DNA of 64,000 nt from Bacillus sp. BP-3. Its GTDB lineage: Bacteria > Bacillota > Bacilli > Bacillales > Bacillaceae_G. The notes beneath the pieces are model-generated. The model was not told the DNA's origin. It saw nothing but the letters and a program-made list of their open reading frames with translations, and did no database searches. Every line of letters begins with the position of its first letter. Within the stretch, counting starts at the first letter, position 1. The stretch covers positions 219,138-283,137 of the forward strand of contig NZ_JAQOTJ010000001.1 of assembly GCF_028401955.1 (NCBI RefSeq), in the 5' to 3' direction. The position numbers were made by a program, and so were the translations under genes. Below are positions 49,802 to 56,547 of the stretch, in pieces.

Positions 49802-49940
49802 TTTTTAGTGGGGAGAGAGCATCCGGCCATGCATAGAAGCGGTCCTACCACATGCGATGTTGAAAACAAAGGGAGAAAGCAAGTAGCGGATATGTTTTAT
49901 TCTGCATAGCAGTAACTTAGGTGACGGAAAATTAAAATGT
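49802..49940 (+). repeat. bcr1-like repeat, copy 2
   Basis: About 139 bp with CCATGCATAGAAGCGGTC, GAAAACAAAGGGAGAAAGCA and ATGTTTTATTCTGCATAGCA. Compared with copy 1, roughly 12 bp (the TTCCTTTTCCTG segment) are missing after AGCGGTC. Intergenic, upstream of the gene at 50000; its end gives a false upstream extension of that gene. Confidence 0.75.
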
Positions 49941-49999
49941 ATTTAGTGAATATTTTAAATATCTATTTATTTGGATTTATCGAAAAGAGGGTTATTCAT

Positions 50000-50452
50000 A
50001 TGAAATGGAATGAAATAAAGGGAACGAAAGATATAGAAACATTTCTTGAAATATTTGGTCATTTTCATGATAGCTGTTTAAAAGAATTATACATGTGGAC
50101 AGAAAGTTATGTAAGTGAAGAGCTATCTATGGCAGTATCAACTGAACTTGATACAAATGTAAGAATACTTTTTCAAAGACAGTTCGATAATCCATCAGCG
50201 GTTGAATTAGTATTTGAAGGTGTAACGCAATTTCATATCATTCCAAGTCCGGTAAATTATGATTCAATTATTTATGATGCTACGCTTCTCTTACAAGATG
50301 ATATGTTTTACTGGGCAAATGCGTATGACTGGAAATTAGAGGATGAGAATTCCAAAGATGTAAGTTGGATCGCAGCTAAAGTTGTGAAGTGGCGTGATGT
50401 AAGTTCTTGGATGGGAGAGCAAATGAGATATGGTGTGCTTGAAGACTGTTAA
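50000..50452 (+). CDS. Hypothetical protein
   Basis: 150 residues, acidic, Trp/Tyr-rich, no signal or membrane segment. Begins MKWNEIKGTKDIETFLEIFGHFHDSCLKEL and contains a beta-rich core (VRILFQRQ, AVELVFEGVTQFHIIP) and YWANAYDWKLED near 118. I recognise no family with confidence; small unknowns of this type are common in Bacillus. The ATG at 50000 has GAGGG 8 nt upstream. It stands alone between a bcr1-like repeat and a terminator. Confidence 0.7.
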   Translation: MKWNEIKGTKDIETFLEIFGHFHDSCLKELYMWTESYVSEELSMAVSTELDTNVRILFQRQFDNPSAVELVFEGVTQFHIIPSPVNYDSIIYDATLLLQDDMFYWANAYDWKLEDENSKDVSWIAAKVVKWRDVSSWMGEQMRYGVLEDC

Positions 50453-50561
50453 TCATTTTTTGTTCGTAAACTGAAATCATATTTATACAATAAATGAAAG
50501 ATTTTTTGTCGAAAGCATACGATTATTTGTAGTATAATGATACAGATTGTAGAAAAAAGGG

Positions 50562-50590
50562 AAACATGTCTACGGATAGACATGTTTTTT
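50562..50590 (+). terminator. Terminator upstream of mltG
   Basis: AAACATGTCTA/TAGACATGTTT perfect stem, CGGA loop, T6 tail. A TATAAT at 50533-50538 lies just upstream, so it may end a very short transcript or simply terminate the gene at 50000. Confidence 0.88.
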
Positions 50591-50660
50591 AATATTCCTT
50601 AGATTTTGTATAGGGTAAACCAGTGCAGTCTATAATGGGGAGTAAGGAGGAAGTACGGTA

Positions 50661-51731
50661 GTGAATCAAAGGAAAACAAAGAAACTAAGACGAGTGATTG
50701 CAATCATTTTCATCACGTTGCTTGTTGTATGCGGCGGCGTATATGCGTATGTTACATCAGCTTTAAAACCACTAAATACAGCAAGTAAACAGGAAATTGA
50801 GGTGGAAATTCCAAAAAGTTCTTCTACAAGTAAGATTGGAGAAATTTTGGAAGATAAAGGAATTGTAAAAAACGGGACTATATTTAGTTTTTATGCAAAA
50901 ATGAAATCCAAAAATTTACAAGCTGGTACATATTTATTAAACTCATCGATGAATGTAGAAGAAATAATGGGACAAATGTCATCAGGTAATGTGCATCGTC
51001 CAGTTGCTTATAAAGTGACAGTTAAAGAAGGCGCACAAGTTGTTGAAATCGCAGATACAATTGCAAAGGAATTGAAGTGGAATAAAGAAGATGTTGTTCG
51101 CCAACTAAACGATAAAGCATTTGTACAAAAACTACAGAAGAAATATCCGGTTTTATTAACAGATAAAATTTATGATGCAAATATTAAATACCCATTGGAA
51201 GGATATTTATATCCAGCAACATATCCTTTTTATAAAAAGGATGTAACGTTAGAAGAAATTATTATTCCGATGTTAGAGAAAACAAACAAGCTCATTGTTG
51301 AAAATGAACAGAAGATGAAAGAAAAAAATTGGGATGTTCATCAATTATTAACCTTATCTTCACTTATTGAAGAAGAAGCAACTGGTTATACAGATCGTCA
51401 AAAAATAGCAAGCGTGTTCTATAATCGCTTAGCGAAAGGAATGCCTTTGCAAACAGATCCAACAGTGCTATACGCATTAGGTAAGCATAAAGAACGTGTA
51501 TTATACAATGATTTAAAAGTAAACTCTCCGTATAATACATACGTTATAAAGGGGTTACCAGTTGGACCAATTTCGAATTCTAGTGTAAAATCAGTACAGG
51601 CAGCACTTGAACCTGAAAAGACAGATTACTATTATTTCTTGGCGGCACCAGATGGTCAAGTGTACTACGCGAAGACATTAGAAGAACATAATGCGTTAAA
51701 ACAAAAGTATATTACACAAAAGCAATCGTAA
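50661..51731 (+). CDS. mltG: Endolytic murein transglycosylase MltG (YrrL-like)
   Basis: 356 residues. One N-terminal membrane helix (VIAIIFITLLVVCGGVYAYV), a LysM-like segment with EIPKSSSTSKIGEILEDKGIV, then the YceG domain with the catalytic Glu in SSLIEEEATGYTDRQKIASVFYNRLAKGMPLQTDPTV and the closing GLPVGPISN. It cuts nascent peptidoglycan strands. GTG start with AAGGAGGAAG upstream; a TATAAT at 50631-50636 is its likely promoter. Confidence 0.94.
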   Translation: MNQRKTKKLRRVIAIIFITLLVVCGGVYAYVTSALKPLNTASKQEIEVEIPKSSSTSKIGEILEDKGIVKNGTIFSFYAKMKSKNLQAGTYLLNSSMNVEEIMGQMSSGNVHRPVAYKVTVKEGAQVVEIADTIAKELKWNKEDVVRQLNDKAFVQKLQKKYPVLLTDKIYDANIKYPLEGYLYPATYPFYKKDVTLEEIIIPMLEKTNKLIVENEQKMKEKNWDVHQLLTLSSLIEEEATGYTDRQKIASVFYNRLAKGMPLQTDPTVLYALGKHKERVLYNDLKVNSPYNTYVIKGLPVGPISNSSVKSVQAALEPEKTDYYYFLAAPDGQVYYAKTLEEHNALKQKYITQKQS

Positions 51732-51737
51732 ATTTTT

Positions 51738-51776
51738 TGAGGGAAGCGAGAAAAATTCGCATATCCCTCTTTTTTA
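51738..51776 (+). terminator. Terminator after mltG
   Basis: GAGGGA/TCCCTC outer stem with an inner GCGA/TCGC and a T6 tail, starting 6 nt after the stop. Confidence 0.85.
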
Positions 51777-51836
51777 TGATAAAATATAGCGGGTTAAAAA
51801 CTGGTAGAAGAATCGTTTTTAATACAGAAACGGGAT

Positions 51837-51871
51837 GTACAAGCTAAGGATAGAGCAGGCTTGTATTTTTC
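51837..51871 (+). terminator. Orphan terminator-like hairpin upstream of trmR
   Basis: TACAAGC (51838-51844)/GCTTGTA (51859-51865) with T5. It lies between the mltG terminator and trmR with no gene in front of it, so it could attenuate the trmR operon or end a small RNA. Confidence 0.6.
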
Positions 51872-51928
51872 TTTCCATATAGAGACAATATTCTTTTTTA
51901 CTTCTCCATGCGATAAGGAGGACTATCT

Positions 51929-52576
51929 ATGGAGCAACAAGATGTAGTTAGTGAATATTTGCTGTCTTTTATCGATCCAAAAGATGAGCTCATTCTTGAA
52001 ATCGAACAGTATGCATGTGAGCAACATGTACCAATTATGGATCGTCTTGGCATGGAATTTATGTTGCAATTTTTGCGTTTAATTGGGCCAAAGAGCATAT
52101 TAGAACTTGGTACAGCAATTGGATATTCTAGTATTCGCATGATGCAAGCTATTCCAAATTCACGTATTGTGACAGTAGAACGAAACGCAGATCGATACGA
52201 AAAAGCACTTGAATATATAAATCGTTCCCCAGTAAAAGAGCGCATTTCTGTTATTTATGGAGATGCTTTAGAAACAGGGGATCAAGTAAAGGAATATGGC
52301 ACATTTGATGTTATTTTTATTGATGCAGCAAAAGGACAATATCGCCGCTTTTTTGATATCTATGAGCCGTTATTAAATCCTGGCGGTGTCATTATTTCAG
52401 ATAATGTACTATATCACGGCCTTGTGACGACAAAGGAACACATTGAAAATAGACGTACACGCGGTTTAATTAGACGAATTAAAACGTATAACGAGTGGCT
52501 CATGAATCATGAAGGGTATGATACAACCATTTTCCCAATTGGTGACGGAGTAGCAGTGAGTAAAAAGAGAGGGTGA
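51929..52576 (+). CDS. trmR: tRNA 5-hydroxyuridine methyltransferase TrmR
   Basis: 215 residues, class I SAM-dependent O-methyltransferase: ILELGTAIGYSSIRMMQAIP (SAM motif I, about 56-75), VTVERN, DVIFIDAAKGQYRRFFD, DNVLYHG. In B. subtilis TrmR (YrrM) methylates ho5U34 to mo5U34. It is followed at 6 and 17 nt by the two U32-family genes that make ho5U, so the whole pathway is one operon. Confidence 0.92.
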   Translation: MEQQDVVSEYLLSFIDPKDELILEIEQYACEQHVPIMDRLGMEFMLQFLRLIGPKSILELGTAIGYSSIRMMQAIPNSRIVTVERNADRYEKALEYINRSPVKERISVIYGDALETGDQVKEYGTFDVIFIDAAKGQYRRFFDIYEPLLNPGGVIISDNVLYHGLVTTKEHIENRRTRGLIRRIKTYNEWLMNHEGYDTTIFPIGDGVAVSKKRG

Positions 52577-52582
52577 CAGGCA

Positions 52583-53512
52583 ATGAAAAAACCTGAATTG
52601 TTAGTAACGCCAAAAACAGTGGCAGATATCGAACCACTTGCAAAAGCAGGCGCAGATGCAGTGATGATTGGTGAGCAAGAGTTTGGCTTACGTTTAGCAG
52701 GCGAATTTTCTCGCGAAGATGTAAAAGAAGCGGTAGCAATTGCACATGAAAACAATATGAAAGTATATGTCGCAATGAATGCGCTGTTCCACAATGAGAA
52801 AGTAGAGGCTTTAAAAGATTACGTTTCATTTTTACAAGAAGTAAACGTAGATGCGGTTGTATTTGGAGACCCAGCTGTATTAATGACGGTGCGTGAAGTT
52901 GCCCCAAATATGAAAATGCATTGGAATACAGAAACAACAGCAACGAACTGGTTTACATGTAATTACTGGGGACGTAAAGGTGCAAAACGTGCTGTGTTAG
53001 CTCGTGAATTAAGCTTAGATGCAATTGTTGAGCTAAAAGAACATGCAGAAGTAGAAATAGAAGTACAAATTCACGGTATGACATGTATGTTCCAGTCGAA
53101 GCGTTCTTTAGTAGGAAACTACTTCGAGTATCAAGGTCGTGAAATGGAAATCGAGAAGAAGAAATACGAAGAAAACATGTTCTTGCATGATGCAGAGCGT
53201 AACAATAAATACCCAATTTATGAAGATGAAAACGGTACGCACATTATGAGCCCAAATGACATTTGCTTCATCGACGAGTTAGAAGAGTTAATTGATGCAG
53301 AAATTGATAGTTTAAAAATTGAGGGTGTATTAAAAAGCTCTGAGTATATCATTGAAGTGACAAAGAAATATCGTAAGGCGATTGATTTATGTGTAGAAAA
53401 TCGCGACGCATATTACGATGTGAAAGACGACTTATATAAAGAGATTGAGGAATTACAACCAGTAAATCGTCCGTTAGATACAGGGTTCTTCTTTAAAGAA
53501 ACGGTTTATTAA
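52583..53512 (+). CDS. U32-family tRNA hydroxylation protein TrhP1
   Basis: 309 residues, peptidase U32 family. Begins KPELLVTPKTVADIEPLAKAGADAVMIGEQEFGLRL. The U32 signature region reads EVQIHGMTCMFQSKRSLVGNYFE, with only one Cys where the long paralog downstream has a cluster, so an Fe-S cluster is not obvious here. In B. subtilis YrrN and YrrO together are needed for 5-hydroxyuridine at tRNA position 34. Likely trhP1. Confidence 0.9.
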   Translation: MKKPELLVTPKTVADIEPLAKAGADAVMIGEQEFGLRLAGEFSREDVKEAVAIAHENNMKVYVAMNALFHNEKVEALKDYVSFLQEVNVDAVVFGDPAVLMTVREVAPNMKMHWNTETTATNWFTCNYWGRKGAKRAVLARELSLDAIVELKEHAEVEIEVQIHGMTCMFQSKRSLVGNYFEYQGREMEIEKKKYEENMFLHDAERNNKYPIYEDENGTHIMSPNDICFIDELEELIDAEIDSLKIEGVLKSSEYIIEVTKKYRKAIDLCVENRDAYYDVKDDLYKEIEELQPVNRPLDTGFFFKETVY

Positions 53513-53529
53513 AATAGGAGGTAACGCAT

Positions 53530-54810
53530 ATGAGTTTTCAAGAAATTTCACGCGTCATTGACGGAAAGCGTGTTATTGTAAAAAAACCTGAGCTATTAAT
53601 GCCCGCAGGAAACCTAGAAAAATTAAAAATAGCTATTCATTACGGCGCAGATGCTGTATTTTTAGGAGGACAAGAATTTGGTCTTCGTTCGAATGCAGGA
53701 AACTTCACGTTAGAAGACATGGCTGAAGGCGTTGAATTTGCAAAGAAATATGGTGCGAAAATATATGTAACAACAAATATCTTTGCTCATAATGAAAACA
53801 TGGATGGGCTAGAAGAATATTTAAGAGGGATTGAAAAAGCAGGTGTAACAGGTATAATCGTTGCAGACCCTCTTATCATCGAAACATGTAAGCGCGTAGC
53901 TCCTTCTGTGGAAATTCATTTAAGTACACAGCAATCATTATCAAACTGGAAAGCGTCCCAGTATTGGAAAGAAGAAGGATTGCACCGCCTTGTACTTGCT
54001 CGTGAAGTAAGCTATGAAGAAATGAAAGAAATTAAAGAAAAAGTTGATATTGAAATTGAAGCATTTATTCATGGTGCGATGTGCATTGCTTATTCTGGAA
54101 GATGTACATTAAGTAATCATATGACAGCGCGTGACTCCAACCGCGGTGGTTGCTGTCAGTCCTGCCGCTGGGACTATGATTTAATTCAAACAGTATCGCA
54201 ACATAAAGAAGCACAAGAACTTTCTCTTTTCCAGGAAGAGGATGCTCCGTTTGCAATGAGTCCAAAAGACTTAAACCTTATCTTATCAATTCCGAAGATG
54301 ATTGAAATCGGAATTGACAGCTTGAAAGTTGAAGGGCGCATGAAATCTATTCACTATATTGCAACTGTAGCAACTGTATACCGTAAAGTAATTGATACGT
54401 ACTGTGCAGATCCAGACAACTTTGAATTTAAGCAAGAATGGTTAGAAGAGCTTGATAAATGCGCGAATCGTGATACAGCTCCTGCATTCTTCGAGGGAGT
54501 TCCAGGGCACTTAGAACAAATGTATGGAAATCATAGTAAGAAAACAACGTATGATTTTGCTGGTTTAGTGTTAGATTATAATGAAGAAACAGGCATTGCG
54601 ACAGTAGAGCAACGTAACTACTTCAAGCCAGGTCAGGAAGTTGAGTTCTTTGGACCGGAAATTGAAAACTTTACACAAACGGTGGAAAAAATTTGGGATG
54701 AGGATGGAAACGAATTAGATGCAGCGAGACATCCGTTGCAAATCGTGAAATTCAAAGTGGATCGACCAGTGTATGTGAACAACATGATGCGAAAAAGCAT
54801 AATTCAATAA
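53530..54810 (+). CDS. U32-family tRNA hydroxylation protein TrhP2
   Basis: 426 residues. N-terminal U32 domain (KPELLMPAGNLEKLKIAIHYGADAVFLGGQEFGLR) with the full signature HGAMCIAYSGRCTLSN and then the GGCCQSCRW cysteine cluster (about 185-216), able to hold an Fe-S cluster. A C-terminal beta domain (DFAGLVLDYNEETGIATVEQRNYFKPGQEVEFFGP) is typical of the long U32 subgroup. Partner of the short paralog upstream for prephenate-dependent ho5U34 formation. Despite the name, protease activity is not implied. Confidence 0.92.
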   Translation: MSFQEISRVIDGKRVIVKKPELLMPAGNLEKLKIAIHYGADAVFLGGQEFGLRSNAGNFTLEDMAEGVEFAKKYGAKIYVTTNIFAHNENMDGLEEYLRGIEKAGVTGIIVADPLIIETCKRVAPSVEIHLSTQQSLSNWKASQYWKEEGLHRLVLAREVSYEEMKEIKEKVDIEIEAFIHGAMCIAYSGRCTLSNHMTARDSNRGGCCQSCRWDYDLIQTVSQHKEAQELSLFQEEDAPFAMSPKDLNLILSIPKMIEIGIDSLKVEGRMKSIHYIATVATVYRKVIDTYCADPDNFEFKQEWLEELDKCANRDTAPAFFEGVPGHLEQMYGNHSKKTTYDFAGLVLDYNEETGIATVEQRNYFKPGQEVEFFGPEIENFTQTVEKIWDEDGNELDAARHPLQIVKFKVDRPVYVNNMMRKSIIQ

Positions 54811-54827
54811 GAAAGAGTGGTAGTTGA

Positions 54828-55466
54828 ATGGGGACGAACAAGCCTGTTGTAATTGGAATTGCTGGTGGTTCAGGATCAGGTAAAACAAGTGTAACAAAAG
54901 CAATTTTTGATCAATTTCAAGGTCATTCCATTTTAATTTTGGAGCAAGATTATTATTACAAAGATCAAAGCCATTTGCCAATGGAAGAGCGCTTAAAAAC
55001 AAATTATGATCATCCATTAGCATTTGATAATGACTTACTAATTGAGCATTTACATCAGTTGCTTTCATATAAGGCGGTTGAAAAACCTGTATATGATTAT
55101 ACATTGCATACACGCTCAGAAGAAATTATTCCAGTAGAGCCGAAAGATGTAATTATTTTAGAAGGGATTCTAATTTTAGAAGACCCGCGTCTTTGTGATT
55201 TAATGGACATTAAAGTGTTTGTTGATACAGATGCTGACCTTCGCATCTTACGTCGTATGCAGCGTGACATTAAAGAACGTGGTCGTACGATGGACTCTGT
55301 TATTGAACAATATGTAAATGTTGTGCGTCCAATGCACAATCAATTTATTGAGCCTTCTAAGAAATTTGCGGATATTATTATCCCAGAAGGTGGACAAAAT
55401 CATGTTGCAATCGATATTATGGTCACAAAAATCGCGACAATTCTTGAAGAAAAAGTGAATTTGTAA
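54828..55466 (+). CDS. udk: Uridine kinase
   Basis: 212 residues. P-loop [17 protein letters not shown] at about 10-26, [17 protein letters not shown], and [24 protein letters not shown] lid region. Phosphorylates uridine and cytidine with GTP/ATP in pyrimidine salvage. It ends the trmR-trhP1-trhP2-udk gene run; a terminator follows. Confidence 0.96.
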   Translation: MGTNKPVVIGIAGGSGSGKTSVTKAIFDQFQGHSILILEQDYYYKDQSHLPMEERLKTNYDHPLAFDNDLLIEHLHQLLSYKAVEKPVYDYTLHTRSEEIIPVEPKDVIILEGILILEDPRLCDLMDIKVFVDTDADLRILRRMQRDIKERGRTMDSVIEQYVNVVRPMHNQFIEPSKKFADIIIPEGGQNHVAIDIMVTKIATILEEKVNL

Positions 55467-55483
55467 TAGCATAGTAAAAGATG

Positions 55484-55518
55484 TTCGATAGGAAGGGATT
55501 TTCTCCCTTTTTATCGAA
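55484..55518 (+). terminator. Terminator after udk
   Basis: TTCGATA-GG-AAGGGA pairs with TCCCTT-TTT-TATCGAA around TTTTC. Confidence 0.82.
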
Positions 55519-55536
55519 TACAATGAAACATGCAAA

Positions 55537-55558
55537 CCTCACCCATATCTAGGTGAGG
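55537..55558. terminator. Hairpin, possible minus-strand terminator
   Basis: CCTCACC/GGTGAGG with an 8-nt loop. Read on the minus strand it is followed by TTTGCATGTTTC and lies downstream of the candidate 29-codon ORF at 55608-55697. On the plus strand the tail is GCATATTTAT. Confidence 0.45.
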
Positions 55559-55607
55559 GCATATTTATATTAGCTTTCCATACATATCTTTTTGATATAA
55601 GGAAGAA

Positions 55608-55697
55608 TTAAGGAAATACGGGGTTGTATGTGACAACTCCGCTAGTGCTGCCTGTACTAGAAACCTCCGCTATTTTATAGGGCGGGGGAGTTTTCAT
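55608..55697 (-). CDS. Candidate 29-residue peptide antisense to the greA leader
   Basis: An ATG at 55697 is preceded, 6 nt away, by GAGGAG on the minus strand (AAAGAGGAGTTCCAT before ATG). It opens an ORF starting [17 protein letters not shown] and ending [12 protein letters not shown] at 55608. The Pro/Ser/Thr/Tyr-rich sequence without Cys or charged runs resembles small structural spore-layer peptides more than random translation, but no family is recognised. The hairpin at 55537-55558 could terminate it. The same DNA folds on the plus strand as a greA leader, so either reading could be the functional one. Confidence 0.5.
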   Translation of the reverse strand: MKTPPPYKIAEVSSTGSTSGVVTYNPVFP

Positions 55698-55716
55698 ATG
55701 GAACTCCTCTTTTTTT
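55664..55716 (+). promoter_or_regulatory. Alternative hairpins in the greA leader
   Basis: Two mutually exclusive stems share 55685-55688: CCTCCGC (55664-55670) with GCGGGGG (55682-55688), and GGGGAGTT (55685-55692) with AACTCCTC (55702-55709), the latter followed by T7. A further CTAGT/ACTAG hairpin is just upstream. This is the arrangement of an attenuator: forming the first stem would prevent the terminator. greA starts 33 nt after the T-run. Confidence 0.5.
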
Positions 55717-55748
55717 CGGGGGATCGGTATATAAAAGGAGTGGAAAAC

Positions 55749-56225
55749 ATGGCAACAGAAAAAACATACCCTATGACACTTGAGGGAAAACAAAAATTAG
55801 AACATGAGCTTGAGCAATTAAAAACAGTAAGACGTAAAGAAGTTGTAGAACGTATTAAAATTGCGCGCAGTTTTGGTGATCTTTCTGAGAACTCTGAGTA
55901 CGATGCAGCAAAAGATGAGCAAGCATTTGTAGAAGGGCGTATTACACAACTTGAAAATATGATTCGCAATGCAGTTATTATTGAAGATAACGGTGAAGAA
56001 TCTACAGTTGTAACGTTAGGTAAAACTGTAATATTTAAGGAATTACCAGATGGAGAAGAAGAAGCATATACAATCGTTGGTAGTGCAGAAGCAGATCCAT
56101 TTGAAGGTAGAATTTCTAACGATTCTCCAATCGCAAAAAGCTTACTAGGAAAGCAAATTGGCGAAAAAGTTGCAATTCAAACACCAGGTGGAGAAATGCA
56201 AGTAGAGATCGTCTCTGTAAAATAA
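55749..56225 (+). CDS. greA: Transcription elongation factor GreA
   Basis: 158 residues. N-terminal coiled coil ([56 protein letters not shown]) whose tip acidic residues stimulate cleavage of backtracked RNA by RNA polymerase, then the FKBP-like domain ending [25 protein letters not shown]. The ATG at 55749 has AAAGGAG upstream; a longer frame from 55698 runs through the leader hairpin and was rejected. Confidence 0.96.
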   Translation: MATEKTYPMTLEGKQKLEHELEQLKTVRRKEVVERIKIARSFGDLSENSEYDAAKDEQAFVEGRITQLENMIRNAVIIEDNGEESTVVTLGKTVIFKELPDGEEEAYTIVGSAEADPFEGRISNDSPIAKSLLGKQIGEKVAIQTPGGEMQVEIVSVK

Positions 56226-56226
56226 T

Positions 56227-56260
56227 AAAAAAGGTTCGCTCTTTTGAGTGAACCTTTTTT
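56227..56260 (+). terminator. Terminator after greA
   Basis: AAAGGTTCGCTC/GAGTGAACCTTT stem, T6 tail. Confidence 0.92.
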
Positions 56261-56267
56261 ATTTTCC

Positions 56268-56460
56268 TCACATTAACGGTCCCACATTTCAAGATTCACA
56301 GTGTCAAGTCTTATATCAAATTGTCCATAATAGTGTGTGTAGTCAATAAAGTGAAACTTTAATCAGTGGGGGTTTTCTTCATCCCCTACCTATCTTCTTC
56401 GCTTCTCTCTCAATCTTGAGGTGGAGGTCTTACTGCTCACGAATAGCAGGATAAAAACTA
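56268..56460. repeat. Family A repeat copy 4 (inverted) plus degenerate fragment
   Basis: 56335-56460 is a family A copy in inverted orientation: AATAAAGTGAAACTTTAATC at the left, TCTCTCTCAATCTTGAGGTGG and CACGAATAGCAGGATAAAA at the right. Just before it, CATTAACGGTCCCACATTTC and AAGATTCACAG (56271-56302) look like a second, decayed copy in the opposite direction lacking the GCAGTAAGA block. The pair fills the gap upstream of pbpI. Confidence 0.7.
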
Positions 56461-56511
56461 TACAAGAAAAATTTAAACTCTAATAATAGTTTGTTTTGTA
56501 TAAAAGGAATG

Positions 56512-56547
56512 ACACCTCGTCTAAACTGAAAAGACGAGGTGTTTTTT
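56512..56547 (+). promoter_or_regulatory. Terminator-like hairpin covering the pbpI ribosome site
   Basis: ACACCTCGTCT (56512-56522) and its exact complement AGACGAGGTGT (56532-56542), a 9-nt loop and T6 end exactly at the ATG of pbpI (56548). The only Shine-Dalgarno, GAGGTG (56537-56542 region), is inside the right arm. In RNA from an upstream promoter this would both terminate transcription and hide the ribosome site; a promoter inside or just before the loop would escape both. Confidence 0.7.

Noticed and set aside
53530-54810. U32 genes as collagenase-type proteases
   Set aside because: The operon with trmR, and the known role of the B. subtilis pair in tRNA wobble hydroxylation, make a tRNA-modification role far more likely.
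55767-55775. CATAGGGTA as a sigma-K -10 for the antisense peptide
   Set aside because: It matches the -10 consensus, but no AC-type -35 lies at the right distance and it is inside the greA coding region, so chance is likely.
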